DNA of 42,268 bases from Lentimicrobiaceae bacterium. GTDB lineage: Bacteria > Bacteroidota > Bacteroidia > Bacteroidales > JAGONC01. Below the pieces are notes generated by a model. The model had not been told where the DNA came from. It ran no database searches and saw only the letters and a list, made by a program, of their open reading frames with translations. Location: positions 1 to 42,268 of the forward strand of contig JAGONC010000028.1 of NCBI GenBank assembly GCA_017993235.1, read 5' to 3'. The position numbers were made by a program, and so were the translations under genes. Positions 35,642 to 42,268 of this stretch are shown in pieces (position 1 is the stretch's first letter; each line of letters begins with the position of its first letter).

Positions 35642-37315
35642 TCACTCCAGCACCAGTTTCCTGGTGTAAACCTTATCACCGATGATGATCTTCACCAGGT
35701 TAAGTCCATGCGAGACCTGTTCATCGGAAAGCTGCATCAGATGCTCGCCTGCCGGGAGAATACCCAGTTCACGGTCGAAGGTCTGTTTTCCATCGGTATT
35801 GAACACAGCAACTGAGACCTGGTCAACCTTCCGGAGGCTCAGGCGTAGCTCGGTACTTTTACTGAACGGATTCGGGTAGATGGATACTGGCTCCAGGACA
35901 GGGTGATCATTCAATCCCACCCATTCGATCTGGAACTCCGTCATTTTTTTGCAGGTGAACTCATCAGCCGTTGAATGGAAGTAGATCATGTGTCCCCCTA
36001 ACTTGGCTTCTTTCAGCGAATAGTAGCCACCGCCCGCCAGCCCGTTGCATCCGGCATCAAACATGATAAACTTGTAGCAGTCGGTACTCATCAGCTCAAA
36101 GGTATCCTTCACCATGCTGTTGGCAGCTTCGAAGGGACCGCCTGAATAGATCATCTCTCCCAGTGAATTGTAAACCCCGTAGGTGGTTTCACCCGGATTG
36201 TCATCGGTCTGGAGGGTGAGTGCCACTTTATAGGTGGTGCAAACCCAGCCGTCTGAAAAACTGACGGACAGCGTATCGTCAGGAAGGTACTGGTCTTCAT
36301 TGCCGTTTGGATTGGAGCAGTAAAGCAGGAAAGAGTTATTTCCCTGTGGAGAAAAGATAATGGGCTCCAGCTGGACGGTTTGGGAACCATTGTAGGGAAG
36401 ATTACCCGTCCATTGATAGGAGACCAGTGAATCCCCGTTGATCTGATAATTGATCGTCAGGCTGCTGAGAGTTTCAAGACCGTTATTGCCAACCGTAAAT
36501 GAGGGCTGAAGCACACCTGTACAATTTGAGGTCGCAATATCTTCCATATCCATAAGGACTGCATCCCGGTTAAAGAATGGAAAGGGCTCCTGTACTGTTT
36601 GCAGCACTTCTTTCCCGTTGTCATTCTGAACAAAGACCACTAGGTTCAGGTTCTCTTTATTCCAGGAAGGATCCACCGTGAAATCCTGGGTAATGGTTAT
36701 CTCATCACCCGAAGAGAAATTGATGGCTGTTCCGGTGGTATCAGGAACCATCAGCCGGTTGACATGGTTAAGCTCGTATAGACATACCGGATCTCCCCAT
36801 GACTCCGGAATATGGGATTCTGTGACGATTACTCTCAGGTAAAGATTTCCTCCTTCGATGCTGCCCACTTTGGTTATATGAGTTACAAGCTTGTAGTCAT
36901 ATACCCCGGCAGGGGAAAACTCCGTTGAAAGCAAAATGGGTGAGGTCACCGCTGTACGTTCAGTGATAATTGACAAATAATCATCATAATGCCAATAATA
37001 TTGGCATGGGCATGGTTCTCCACCAGTGTAAGTTTCAAAACCATCAAACTTGGCAGTAGGATATATATCCAGGTTGTAATAGGCATTTCTTGCCACAGAA
37101 TAAATATTCTCATAAGGATCGCCGCCGTGGTTATCAATGACGGCTATCTTATAACCTTCTTGAAGCAGACTGTCTACAGTGACAGCTGCTCCGGGACAGA
37201 CGCCTCACCATGTACCTGTACAGACTTCGATCAGCACATTAGCCCTCTCGGTTCCCTGGGAGAAAACAAAGAGGGGAAGCATCATGCATGCAAAAAGAAG
37301 TAATTTTTTGATCAT
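35642..37315 (-). CDS. Omp28-like thioredoxin-fold T9SS protein, candidate selenoprotein (in-frame TGA = Sec37)
   Basis: Read from the ATG at 37313-37315, the frame gives a signal peptide (MIKKLLLFACMMLPLFVFSQ) and then NVLIEVCTGTW-TGA-GVCPGAA, and runs open to 35642: 557 residues with the TGA as codon 37 (37205-37207). Omp28-related proteins have TGxxCxxCP at this point, so the TGA replaces the first redox Cys, giving a U-x-x-C motif. The thioredoxin-like fold is supported by the cis-Pro loop YPTAKFDG (Tyr85-Pro86). Beta-rich domains and a T9SS sorting domain (SIYPNPFSKST...VAVFNTDGK...GLNLVKIIIGDK) complete it. A 12-bp hairpin starts 12 nt after the TGA. Annotation tools would start at residue 74 and lose the signal and active site. 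The alternative is a nonsense mutation or sequencing error. Confidence 0.7.
37162..37192 (-). promoter_or_regulatory. SECIS-like hairpin just 3' of the in-frame TGA
   Basis: In the transcript, GGAGCAGCUGUC pairs with GACAG-U-CUGCUUC: 12 pairs including one G-U, one bulged U, and the hexaloop ACUGUA. The stem begins 12 nt after the UGA and the loop begins 24 nt after it, inside the distance known for bacterial SECIS elements. The usual G in the first two loop positions is absent (G is fourth), so the match is partial. Confidence 0.45.
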
Positions 37316-37337
37316 AACATAGGGATTTAATTTGATT

Positions 37338-37368
37338 CAAACCTACAAAATAATGTGATTCTTTCACA
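37338..37368 (-). promoter_or_regulatory. Probable promoter of the Omp28-like gene
   Basis: On the minus strand TAGGTTTG (37338-37345) is an exact TAnnTTTG box 22 bp upstream of the ATG at 37315; the -33 region reads GTGTG, one base off TTTG. A promoter here supports the long frame that starts before the TGA. Confidence 0.5.
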
Positions 37369-37517
37369 CACTTTATAAAAAAATTGAGCCGCTGCTGCAA
37401 CTTGATGTGATCATGTCCGTAGCACATACCTTCTCCAACCATCCTATACTGCCCCCCCATGCCTTTCGGCGACCAAAGGGTAGCCATAACCTATTTATTA
37501 ACTAAATCCTTTCAACC

Positions 37518-37834
37518 ATGAAACGAAACTTCCGGTGGTGGGAATCCTTGAAACACATCGCAGGCTTTAGGGATATGCGCAACGGAACCTACAGGATGGT
37601 GGATGTGAAAAATCCGAGAACCGTCCAGAATCATAGCAGACCAACACTGAACTGCGAGAGTGAGACCGAGCTGTTCCCGATCACCTGCTCTGCCTACAAA
37701 GAAGCCTACCAAAGCAGCGGGAGGAGATGCTTAAGCATATCACCCAACCGGTGGCAGATCCCGATACCGGAGAGATGATCTATCCGGCACAATTCAAGAT
37801 CACATCTGTCATCACCATAAACCTTCCGAGATGA
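37518..37834 (+). pseudogene. Small phage/plasmid-like gene broken by a frameshift
   Basis: The ATG at 37518 opens a frame (MKRNFRWWESLKHIAGFRD...AYKEAYQSSG). Around the G-rich stretch at 37718-37724 (GCGGGAGGAG) the coding sense moves to another frame (EEMLKHITQPVADPDTGEMI...KITSVITINLPR), which ends at TGA 37832-37834. That TGA overlaps the next gene's ATG as ATGA, the usual mark of translational coupling and good evidence that the second frame is real. A 1-base deletion or 2-base insertion, or a sequencing error, would explain it. The family is not recognised. Together with the next gene it looks like a small mobile-element-type operon. Confidence 0.5.
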
Positions 37835-38070
37835 AAAAGTCAGCTGCCGGGCAAATTCTGATCTATCGGAATACCCAGAAAATAAACGGGGACAATACTC
37901 CTGAGTACCGTGGAGGATTGCTCCTGGATGGAAAGACGTATGATATCGGATTATGGGTGTATCAGTCTAAATCTGGCATTAAATATATGTCAGGATCTGT
38001 GATAGAGATTCCTGGTGTTTTAGAGCATGTGAAGCCGAATGCGGATGATATTTCCTCTAATGATTTTTGA
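37831..38070 (+). CDS. Small DUF736-like accessory protein
   Basis: 79 residues. The pattern ILIYRNTQKINGDNTPEYRG...LDGKTYDIGLWVYQSKSGIKYMSGSV resembles small DUF736-type proteins carried by phages, plasmids and conjugative elements (N-x-K...D-Y-x-G...G-x-x-Y-x-I-x-x-W...S-K...G-x-x-Y-x-S). Function is unknown; some members are thought to bind DNA. Its start overlaps the stop of the frameshifted gene upstream by ATGA, so the pair was translated together. It is followed 29 bp later by the acyltransferase-like gene. Confidence 0.55.
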   Translation: MKKSAAGQILIYRNTQKINGDNTPEYRGGLLLDGKTYDIGLWVYQSKSGIKYMSGSVIEIPGVLEHVKPNADDISSNDF

Positions 38071-38099
38071 AACTGATTCCCTGCACTCCAAGATAGTAC

Positions 38100-39335
38100 T
38101 TGCTTTTCGCTTTTAGATTTCATATCTTAGAAGATTCAATATTTTCTCCTCTGAGTGATCTGAAAATAAACAGGATAGAATCCATTGACCTGTTACGGGG
38201 AGTGGTGATGGTGCTGATGGCACTTGACCACTGCCGTTTTTATTTTCATTACGGGGCAAATGTGTATGATCCTGTGAATCTGAACACAACAACTCCTCTC
38301 TTATTTCTTACACGGTTCATCACCCATTTCTGTGCACCGGTCTTTGTTTTTCTTGCCGGTACCTCCGCTTTTTTGTATGGCAGTAAAAAGTCAAAACCTG
38401 CGTTAAGTAAATTTCTGGTCACCCGGGGATTCTGGCTGGTATTTCTGGAAATAGCTGTCATGCCTGTTGTCTGGTATTTTGATCTGACCCATAGCTTTAT
38501 TTATCTCCAGGTCATATGGGCTATTGGCATTTCCATGATCGCCCTGGCAGCATTGATTCATCTGCGATGGAAAGTGTTGCTGGTTATTGGCGTACTGATC
38601 GTTGCAGGACATAATTTACTGGACGGAATAACCGCAGAGGGTAAAAGCTTCACTTCCATTCTCTGGTATCTTCTGCATCAAGAATATTTTCTTGAATTAT
38701 CCGAAAAGTTAATGATCCTGATTGGTTATCCTGTCTTACCATGGATCGGGGTCATGATACTGGGATATTGCCTGGGCAACCTGTACTCCCGTGAAACCGA
38801 TGCTTCCCGGAGAAAAAAATGGCTGCTGGGACTGGGATTGGGTTCCATTGCCCTGTTCATTCTTTTGAGATCCATCAATGTTTATGGCGATCTGGAACCA
38901 TGGAGCTCACAAAAAAATATACTCTATACGATCTTCTCGTTTATAAATGTCACCAAATATCCTCCATCGTTAGATTTCATTTTGCTTACACTGGGTCCGG
39001 CACTGTTGTTCCTGTATGCGACTGAAACGATAAAAAACAGGTTCACAAATTTCTTCATCGTATTCGGCAGGGTACCTTTCTTTTACTATGTCCTGCATAT
39101 ACTCTTTATCCATCTGCTTGCATTGCTTGGACTGGTTGTAACCGGGGGTGACTGGCGGCTGATGATCTTAACAGAGGATGTGTTCGTAAGCCATCAAATT
39201 GACACCTATGGTTATCCCATGTGGGTCGTGTATGTAATATGGATTGCTGTTGTACTTCTGTTATATCCGATATCAAGAAAATACATGATCTGTAAAGCCA
39301 GGCATAAAGATAAATGGTGGCTGAGTTATTTATGA
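38100..39335 (+). CDS. HGSNAT-like (DUF1624/DUF5009-type) multi-spanning acyltransferase
   Basis: About 390-411 residues with about ten membrane helices. The N-terminus has the family signature RIESIDLLRGVVMVLMALDHCR, followed by FCAPVFVFLAGTSAFLYG; the DH and R residues match the heparan-alpha-glucosaminide N-acetyltransferase-type catalytic domain. Such proteins move acyl groups across the inner membrane onto sugars or glycans; the acceptor here is unknown. No in-frame ATG precedes the signature. A TAG lies just upstream, so the start must be the TTG at 38100 or a CTG nearer to 38168. Either a non-ATG start is used or the true ATG has been lost. Confidence 0.8.
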   Translation: MLFAFRFHILEDSIFSPLSDLKINRIESIDLLRGVVMVLMALDHCRFYFHYGANVYDPVNLNTTTPLLFLTRFITHFCAPVFVFLAGTSAFLYGSKKSKPALSKFLVTRGFWLVFLEIAVMPVVWYFDLTHSFIYLQVIWAIGISMIALAALIHLRWKVLLVIGVLIVAGHNLLDGITAEGKSFTSILWYLLHQEYFLELSEKLMILIGYPVLPWIGVMILGYCLGNLYSRETDASRRKKWLLGLGLGSIALFILLRSINVYGDLEPWSSQKNILYTIFSFINVTKYPPSLDFILLTLGPALLFLYATETIKNRFTNFFIVFGRVPFFYYVLHILFIHLLALLGLVVTGGDWRLMILTEDVFVSHQIDTYGYPMWVVYVIWIAVVLLLYPISRKYMICKARHKDKWWLSYL

Positions 39336-39351
39336 CATTATTTTCTCTGTG

Positions 39352-39717
39352 ATGGGGCAAAGATCGATTGACGAGTACATAAAGACTTTTCCGACAGATA
39401 TTCAGATGCTTCTGAATAAAGTTCGTAAGATAATAATAGAGAAAGCCCCTGAAGCCGTCGAAAGCATGGCATATGGAATGCCTGCCTACAAGACAAATGG
39501 AAAGCCGTTGGTTTATTTCGCAGGATTTAAAAGCCATATTGGATTTTATGCAACACCGACCGGACATACTGAATTTGCGAACGAACTTTCAAATTACAAA
39601 CAAGGAAAAGGTTCTGTTCAGTTTCCACTTAATAAGCCAATTCCTTTTGACCTTATAGGACGAATCGTTGAATTTAGGGTAAAAGAAAATATATTACAAA
39701 CTAAAAAAGTGAATTGA
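39352..39717 (+). CDS. DUF1801/YdhG-like (iron chaperone-type) protein
   Basis: 121 residues from the ATG at 39352; a GTG one codon upstream (39349) is less likely. The YdhG/DUF1801 fold is shown by IDEYIKTFPTDIQMLLNKVR, then EAVESMAYGMPAY, KPLVYFAGFKSHIGFYATP and a SVQFPLNKPIPFDLIGRIVEFR ending. Members resemble frataxin in fold, and some are called iron chaperones, but the biochemical role is unsettled. It begins 16 bp after the acyltransferase stop, and co-transcription is likely. Confidence 0.88.
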   Translation: MGQRSIDEYIKTFPTDIQMLLNKVRKIIIEKAPEAVESMAYGMPAYKTNGKPLVYFAGFKSHIGFYATPTGHTEFANELSNYKQGKGSVQFPLNKPIPFDLIGRIVEFRVKENILQTKKVN

Positions 39718-40041
39718 AAAGAAAACAAACAATGAACCACCAACAGCATCTCATCCCCAATGGGGATTTCAGGAGTATGCAATCGATTGTTCCCCCATCG
39801 TAGTTCTGTCAAGGGGGATACAAACGCAGCTTCGCAATCCCTCACTGGACATGGCAAAGACCGTTAGACACCATTCCCTCAAAACAGCTATTTTATATCC
39901 TGATAGTATCTACCTCCACCTGAGTGGAGATCGTGCGTAAAAATGGGTAAACGGTTACCTGAAAAAGTTGAATATGACATATGCATTCAAAGTTTATTAT
40001 TCCAAGCAGATCAGAATGGATAACTTTAGCCAAAAATTAAG
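39718..40041. other. Intergenic region, 324 bp
   Basis: No gene. Contains a CCCCAATGGGG palindrome (about 39756-39766) and the left copy of a 48-bp direct repeat (39899-39946). No consensus promoter is obvious. Confidence 0.5.
39899..39946 (+). repeat. Direct repeat, left copy flanking the 40042 gene
   Basis: CCTGAT...TCCACCTGAGTGGAGATCGTGCGTA...AATGG; matches 40501-40546 with a few differences. The two copies bracket one gene about 600 bp apart. Confidence 0.6.
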
Positions 40042-40500
40042 ATGATAATAAGGAACAAACTTGAGAAATCATTCGGACCTGTTGGAACTTTCGCAGGTGT
40101 CATTTTATGTATTGCCGGGATTATCTTGATATATTTTTACATTACAGGAATAATTATTCTGTTACTTGGTGCTTTTGTGGGATTTACTTCTACCAGTGCT
40201 ATTATAGATTATCATAAAAAAAGGATACGACTTTCAACTGATATTTTTGGGATTATACCGACTGGCACTTGGATTCATGTTGTCCCTGAAATGAAACTGG
40301 GAATAAAGGAATCAAATCAAACATATGGAGCATATAGCCAGGGAAATCGCCCCCTTGATATCAAAAGGAAGGATTACAGGATAATCTTGTTCGATTCTGA
40401 CGGCAAAGAATTAATGCCGCTTAAAAAATTTGATACTCTTGAACCTGCCATGGGAGAGCTCGATATCTTAATACACCAGCTTGGTTTAACGAAAGGATGA
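40042..40500 (+). CDS. Small membrane protein of unknown function
   Basis: 152 residues. Two adjacent hydrophobic helices (about 14-34 and 36-54: GTFAGVILCIAGIILIYFYI then GIIILLLGAFVGFTST) form a hairpin. A soluble beta-rich domain of about 100 residues follows (IIDYHKKRIRLSTDIFG, WIHVVPEMKLGIK, YRIILFDSDGKELMPLKKFD). This layout is common among small Bacteroidota membrane proteins resembling PH-like or YcxB-like domains, but I do not recognise the family. It is bracketed by 48-bp direct repeats. Confidence 0.65.
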   Translation: MIIRNKLEKSFGPVGTFAGVILCIAGIILIYFYITGIIILLLGAFVGFTSTSAIIDYHKKRIRLSTDIFGIIPTGTWIHVVPEMKLGIKESNQTYGAYSQGNRPLDIKRKDYRIILFDSDGKELMPLKKFDTLEPAMGELDILIHQLGLTKG

Positions 40501-40546
40501 CCTGATCCCATTTATCCACCTGAGAGGAGATCGTACATACAATGGT
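40501..40546 (+). repeat. Direct repeat, right copy flanking the 40042 gene
   Basis: CCTGATCCCATTTATCCACC then TGAGAGGAGATCGTACATAC; starts right after the stop codon of the 40042 gene. Partner of 39899-39946. Confidence 0.6.
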
Positions 40547-40667
40547 CTCTGATGAGGAGTCTATTTTACCACCTCTAAAGTATGGATGGCTTCCCAGGCA
40601 GTTTGTTCCTATAAAAATATCCAGAAGTCAATATTGGAATGGAATGTTTCCCATATGTTTCCCATCA

Positions 40668-40705
40668 GAAAAAGAAAAAGCCCATAATAGATTATATTAT
40701 AGGCT
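40668..40705 (-). terminator. Intrinsic terminator of the tRNA
   Basis: On the minus strand AGCCTATAATA pairs over 11 bp with TATTATGGGCT around a 5-nt loop, followed by TTTTTCTTTTTC. It lies 18 bp past the tRNA 3' end in the tRNA's direction, as for a chromosomal tRNA gene. Confidence 0.8.
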
Positions 40706-40723
40706 CTTACATGTCAATGCTTG

Positions 40724-40764
40724 TAGCGAGGACGGGAATTGAACCCGTGACCTTCGGGTTATGA
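40724..40764 (-). tRNA. 3' fragment of initiator tRNA-fMet (CAT), att-like
   Basis: The minus strand reads TCATAACCCGAAGGTC then ACGGGTTCAATTCCCGT and CCTCGCTA: anticodon CAT, the 3' anticodon-stem arm CCCGA (three C residues, an initiator hallmark), variable loop, a complete T-arm and the 3' acceptor strand with no encoded CCA. The 5' half is absent; homology stops in the anticodon loop, a usual crossover site for tyrosine integrases. The terminator beyond its 3' end shows the lower-coordinate side is the native flank, so an inserted or rearranged element lies to the right. Not a functional tRNA. Confidence 0.75.
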
Positions 40765-40837
40765 AACCAAGAATAAGAAATTAGTATCTTTATAAATAAA
40801 AGATTATCAATTAATTAAAAAGTTAAATTTCTCCATA

Positions 40838-40891
40838 TTCCTTACTCCAATATCAAAATCTACCTTTTTTCCTTACTCCATTCCTTACTCT
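40838..40891 (+). repeat. Three 11-bp direct repeats near the tRNA fragment
   Basis: TTCCTTACTCC(A) occurs at 40838-40849 and 40869-40880, and TTCCTTACTCT at 40881-40891. Direct repeats 75-130 bp from an att core are where integrase arm-binding sites occur. Confidence 0.5.
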
Positions 40892-41670
40892 ATTTCATTC
40901 TATCACAAAAATCTAGGGGGTAATTTCTCCTTTATTTTAGCGGATATGCTGCGCAATCCAAAATATGCGCTTAGTTTAGCCCCCTCTTTTCAGAAACAGG
41001 ACATCTACTATGTCCCAATCCAGCAAGCCCCACCAACACCAAATCAAATCTTTCTGCTTCTACCAACTTATTATCGACAGGATAAACCAAAATCCTGTAA
41101 CGGGATTGGATATTAATTGCATACTCTGAGCAGATTGAGCACTCTGTGCCGGTATTAATCTCAATCCCAAACAGCAATATGATTAATGAAATAAAGTAAT
41201 CAATATTTTCCAGTGAGGTGTAGTAAAATCAACGATTCTGACCAGTTTTAGTCAATTCTAAGTATCAGTTATTTTTTGTATGCTAATTTACTACCTAAAA
41301 ATTATAGCTTTACGGGTAAACTTTACATTGACGATTTGCGGGATGGCCTACATAATTCTGCGTAGATTAAACAATTTCGTCGGCCATATAAAATTTGTTA
41401 CCTTTTCCCGACTTAAAGAGGTTAATTCTGGATGAAGATTTTATGAAGTCGCCGTCGTGGTATTATTAAAACCGGATTAGTATGATGGCGATTGATTGCG
41501 ATGATAAAGGGTTACCCCCTGTCACGAAGTGTCTTATTATCTAATACTGAATCATATGGTTATAGCATCAATAAAAATTGCATTGTATTTAAGAGAGATA
41601 TTTAATCCTTTCTGGGCAAACTGGATACAGGTGATATCTTTTTGTTTTGCATTTGTAGGATTTCACTGGA

Positions 41671-41715
41671 TATGCCGACCAAATTGACCAGTCTCTGCTG
41701 ATTTAAATTGACCAC
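41671..41715 (-). mobile_element. Possible relic end of an IS21-family element
   Basis: The minus strand reads GGTGGTCAATTTAAATCAGC, then AGAGACTGGTCAATTTGGTC. Repeated GGTCAATTT units spaced about 20 bp are characteristic of IS21 multiple terminal repeats. No istA/istB remnant is found, so this would be a solo end. Confidence 0.3.
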
Positions 41716-41735
41716 CTCAGGCCGGAGTGCCTGAG
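41716..41735. repeat. Small hairpin
   Basis: CTCAGGC-CGGAGT-GCCTGAG: 7-bp perfect stem with a 6-nt loop, 16 bp before the larger hairpin. Confidence 0.55.
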
Positions 41736-41751
41736 CCCGAATGAAGGATGG

Positions 41752-41811
41752 TTAGCCTGTGAGGATCATCAGTATTCTGATCCTCACAGGCTAAACGCTG
41801 CATGTTTTTTT
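41752..41811 (+). terminator. 17-bp perfect hairpin, probable terminator
   Basis: TTAGCCTGTGAGGATCA (41752-41768) and its exact complement (41778-41794) flank a 9-nt loop. A T7 run follows about ten bases later. It is the longest perfect inverted repeat I see in the window. It may terminate a lost gene to the left or be a mobile-element end. Confidence 0.5.
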
Positions 41812-41926
41812 ATGGTAGTAAATTTCCGGTGGGTAGAGAAAATAATGTGTTTTAAGTTACAACAATATTTCGGAAAAGTCAATACCCTGATCGGTTGAAT
41901 CTACCGTCACGACTCTTAAATTTTTA

Positions 41927-41958
41927 TTTGCGTTAATCGATTTATTTAATTATATTTA
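41927..41958 (+). promoter_or_regulatory. Promoter of the amidohydrolase gene
   Basis: TTTG (41927-41930), 20 nt, TATATTTA (41951-41958), one mismatch in the -7 box. The predicted start is about 20 nt before the ATG at 41985. Confidence 0.6.
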
Positions 41959-41984
41959 CAGTGATTTCGATAAATCCCCACATT

Positions 41985-42268
41985 ATGAAGAAACAATCCG
42001 TCTACTTAAAGTTATTTGTCGCTGTCACCCTGTTTTTATCTATATTGACGATTTCCGCCCAGGATCGAAACGACGCACCAGATGTCATTTTTCATAATGG
42101 GTCCATACTCACTATGGAAACAGCTCAACCGGAGGCTGAGGCAATAGCGATCAGAGAGAATCTTATTATTGCTGTAGGAAATAACCAGGAAATTCTGGAT
42201 ATGCAGAATACCGAGACCAGTTTGATTGACCTGAAAGGGAAAACCATCATGCCTGGTATTGTTGATCC
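41985..42268 (+). CDS. Exported amidohydrolase (YtcJ-like), 3' truncated by window edge
   Basis: The first 94 codons are visible. The signal peptide (MKKQSVYLKLFVAVTLFLSI, ending ISAQ) is followed by the N-terminal beta-sandwich of the amidohydrolase superfamily: VIFHNGSILTMETAQPEAEA, AIAIRENLIIAVGNNQEIL, then LKGKTIMPGIVD, which leads to the H-x-H metal site beyond the window end. The TME and AEAIAIR features fit YtcJ/Amidohydro_3 proteins, which hydrolyse amide-like bonds of small molecules. The exported form suggests a periplasmic enzyme. The promoter is at 41927-41958. Substrate cannot be assigned. Confidence 0.82.
   Translation, partial: MKKQSVYLKLFVAVTLFLSILTISAQDRNDAPDVIFHNGSILTMETAQPEAEAIAIRENLIIAVGNNQEILDMQNTETSLIDLKGKTIMPGIVD

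Larger units (their letters stand above)
40765..41984. other. Gene-poor region, 1.2 kb, right of the tRNA fragment
   Basis: AT-rich with no convincing gene. A minus-strand open frame (about 41177-40971, 68 residues: INTGTECSICSEYAINIQSR...LVLVGLAGLGHS) has no ATG and no known family. The region holds the TTCCTTACTCC repeats, a possible IS21-type end (about 41671-41715), two hairpins (41716-41735 and 41752-41794), and the promoter of the amidohydrolase. No integrase is visible. Confidence 0.5.

Noticed and set aside
40971..41177. 68-residue minus-strand ORF with a hydrophobic lead
   Set aside because: No ATG, a stop close upstream and no recognised family. Kept only as a note in the region entry.
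40724..41400. Group I intron splitting tRNA-fMet in the anticodon loop
   Set aside because: No 5' tRNA half (acceptor, D-arm) is found in the following 1.5 kb of the window.

Overview
This window comes from an uncultured member of the Bacteroidota, probably Bacteroidales-like. Four predicted products end in a type IX secretion (T9SS) C-terminal sorting domain (NPF/NPS-type opening, then a beta-strand tail). Promoter candidates fit the Bacteroidota consensus TTTG/TTG-N(about 20)-TAnnTTTG. The surface-protein families seen (GEVED, FISUMP, Omp28, tail-fibre-like, YD-repeat) are typical of that phylum. No gene names a species.

Layout. 1-5.1 kb: the 3' part of a copper-exporting P-type ATPase, then two minus-strand genes, a GT39-like membrane protein carrying a low-complexity insertion and a secreted two-domain VOC protein. 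5.6-16.2 kb: a plus-strand run of secreted or surface proteins. These are a GEVED/tail-fibre chimera, a 2058-residue Rhs/YD-repeat giant, a T9SS cargo, and a second T9SS cargo broken by an in-frame TAA. 16.3-22.9 kb: two minus-strand paralogues with beta-helix-like N-G repeats. The first is intact with three FISUMP domains. The second has an eroded start codon and two in-frame TAA codons. 23-25.6 kb: a GreA/GreB-family protein, a dockerin-FISUMP protein whose 3' end looks like a DGR variable region, a convergent FISUMP fragment, and an NTF2-like protein. 25.8-35.2 kb: two class III adenylate cyclase/TPR proteins related by a segmental duplication, a CPBP protease, a metzincin T9SS protease, a cupin, and five copies of a roughly 120-bp intergenic repeat. 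35.6-37.3 kb: an Omp28-like T9SS protein with an in-frame TGA. 37.5-40.5 kb: small accessory genes and an HGSNAT-like acyltransferase. 40.7-42.3 kb: a 3' fragment of an initiator tRNA with its own terminator (att-like), about 1.2 kb of mostly gene-less sequence with a possible IS21 end, then the start of an amidohydrolase.

Main discovery. The Omp28/thioredoxin-like gene on the minus strand (35642..37315) is normally callable only from an internal start. Its frame actually runs back through a TGA to an ATG with a signal peptide. The TGA sits exactly where the first cysteine of the redox CxxC belongs (W-TGA-G-V-C-P). A 12-bp hairpin begins 12 nt after the TGA. I read it as a candidate T9SS-exported selenoprotein, not a broken gene, while noting that three TAA-interrupted frames elsewhere in the window keep pseudogenisation alive as the alternative.

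How the genes work together: most of the window is cell-surface and secreted protein capacity (T9SS cargo, adhesin-like repeats, a possible polymorphic toxin), interspersed with cAMP-type sensors. I see no single metabolic pathway. The many paralogues, broken copies, repeats and tRNA scar indicate a recombining accessory region.
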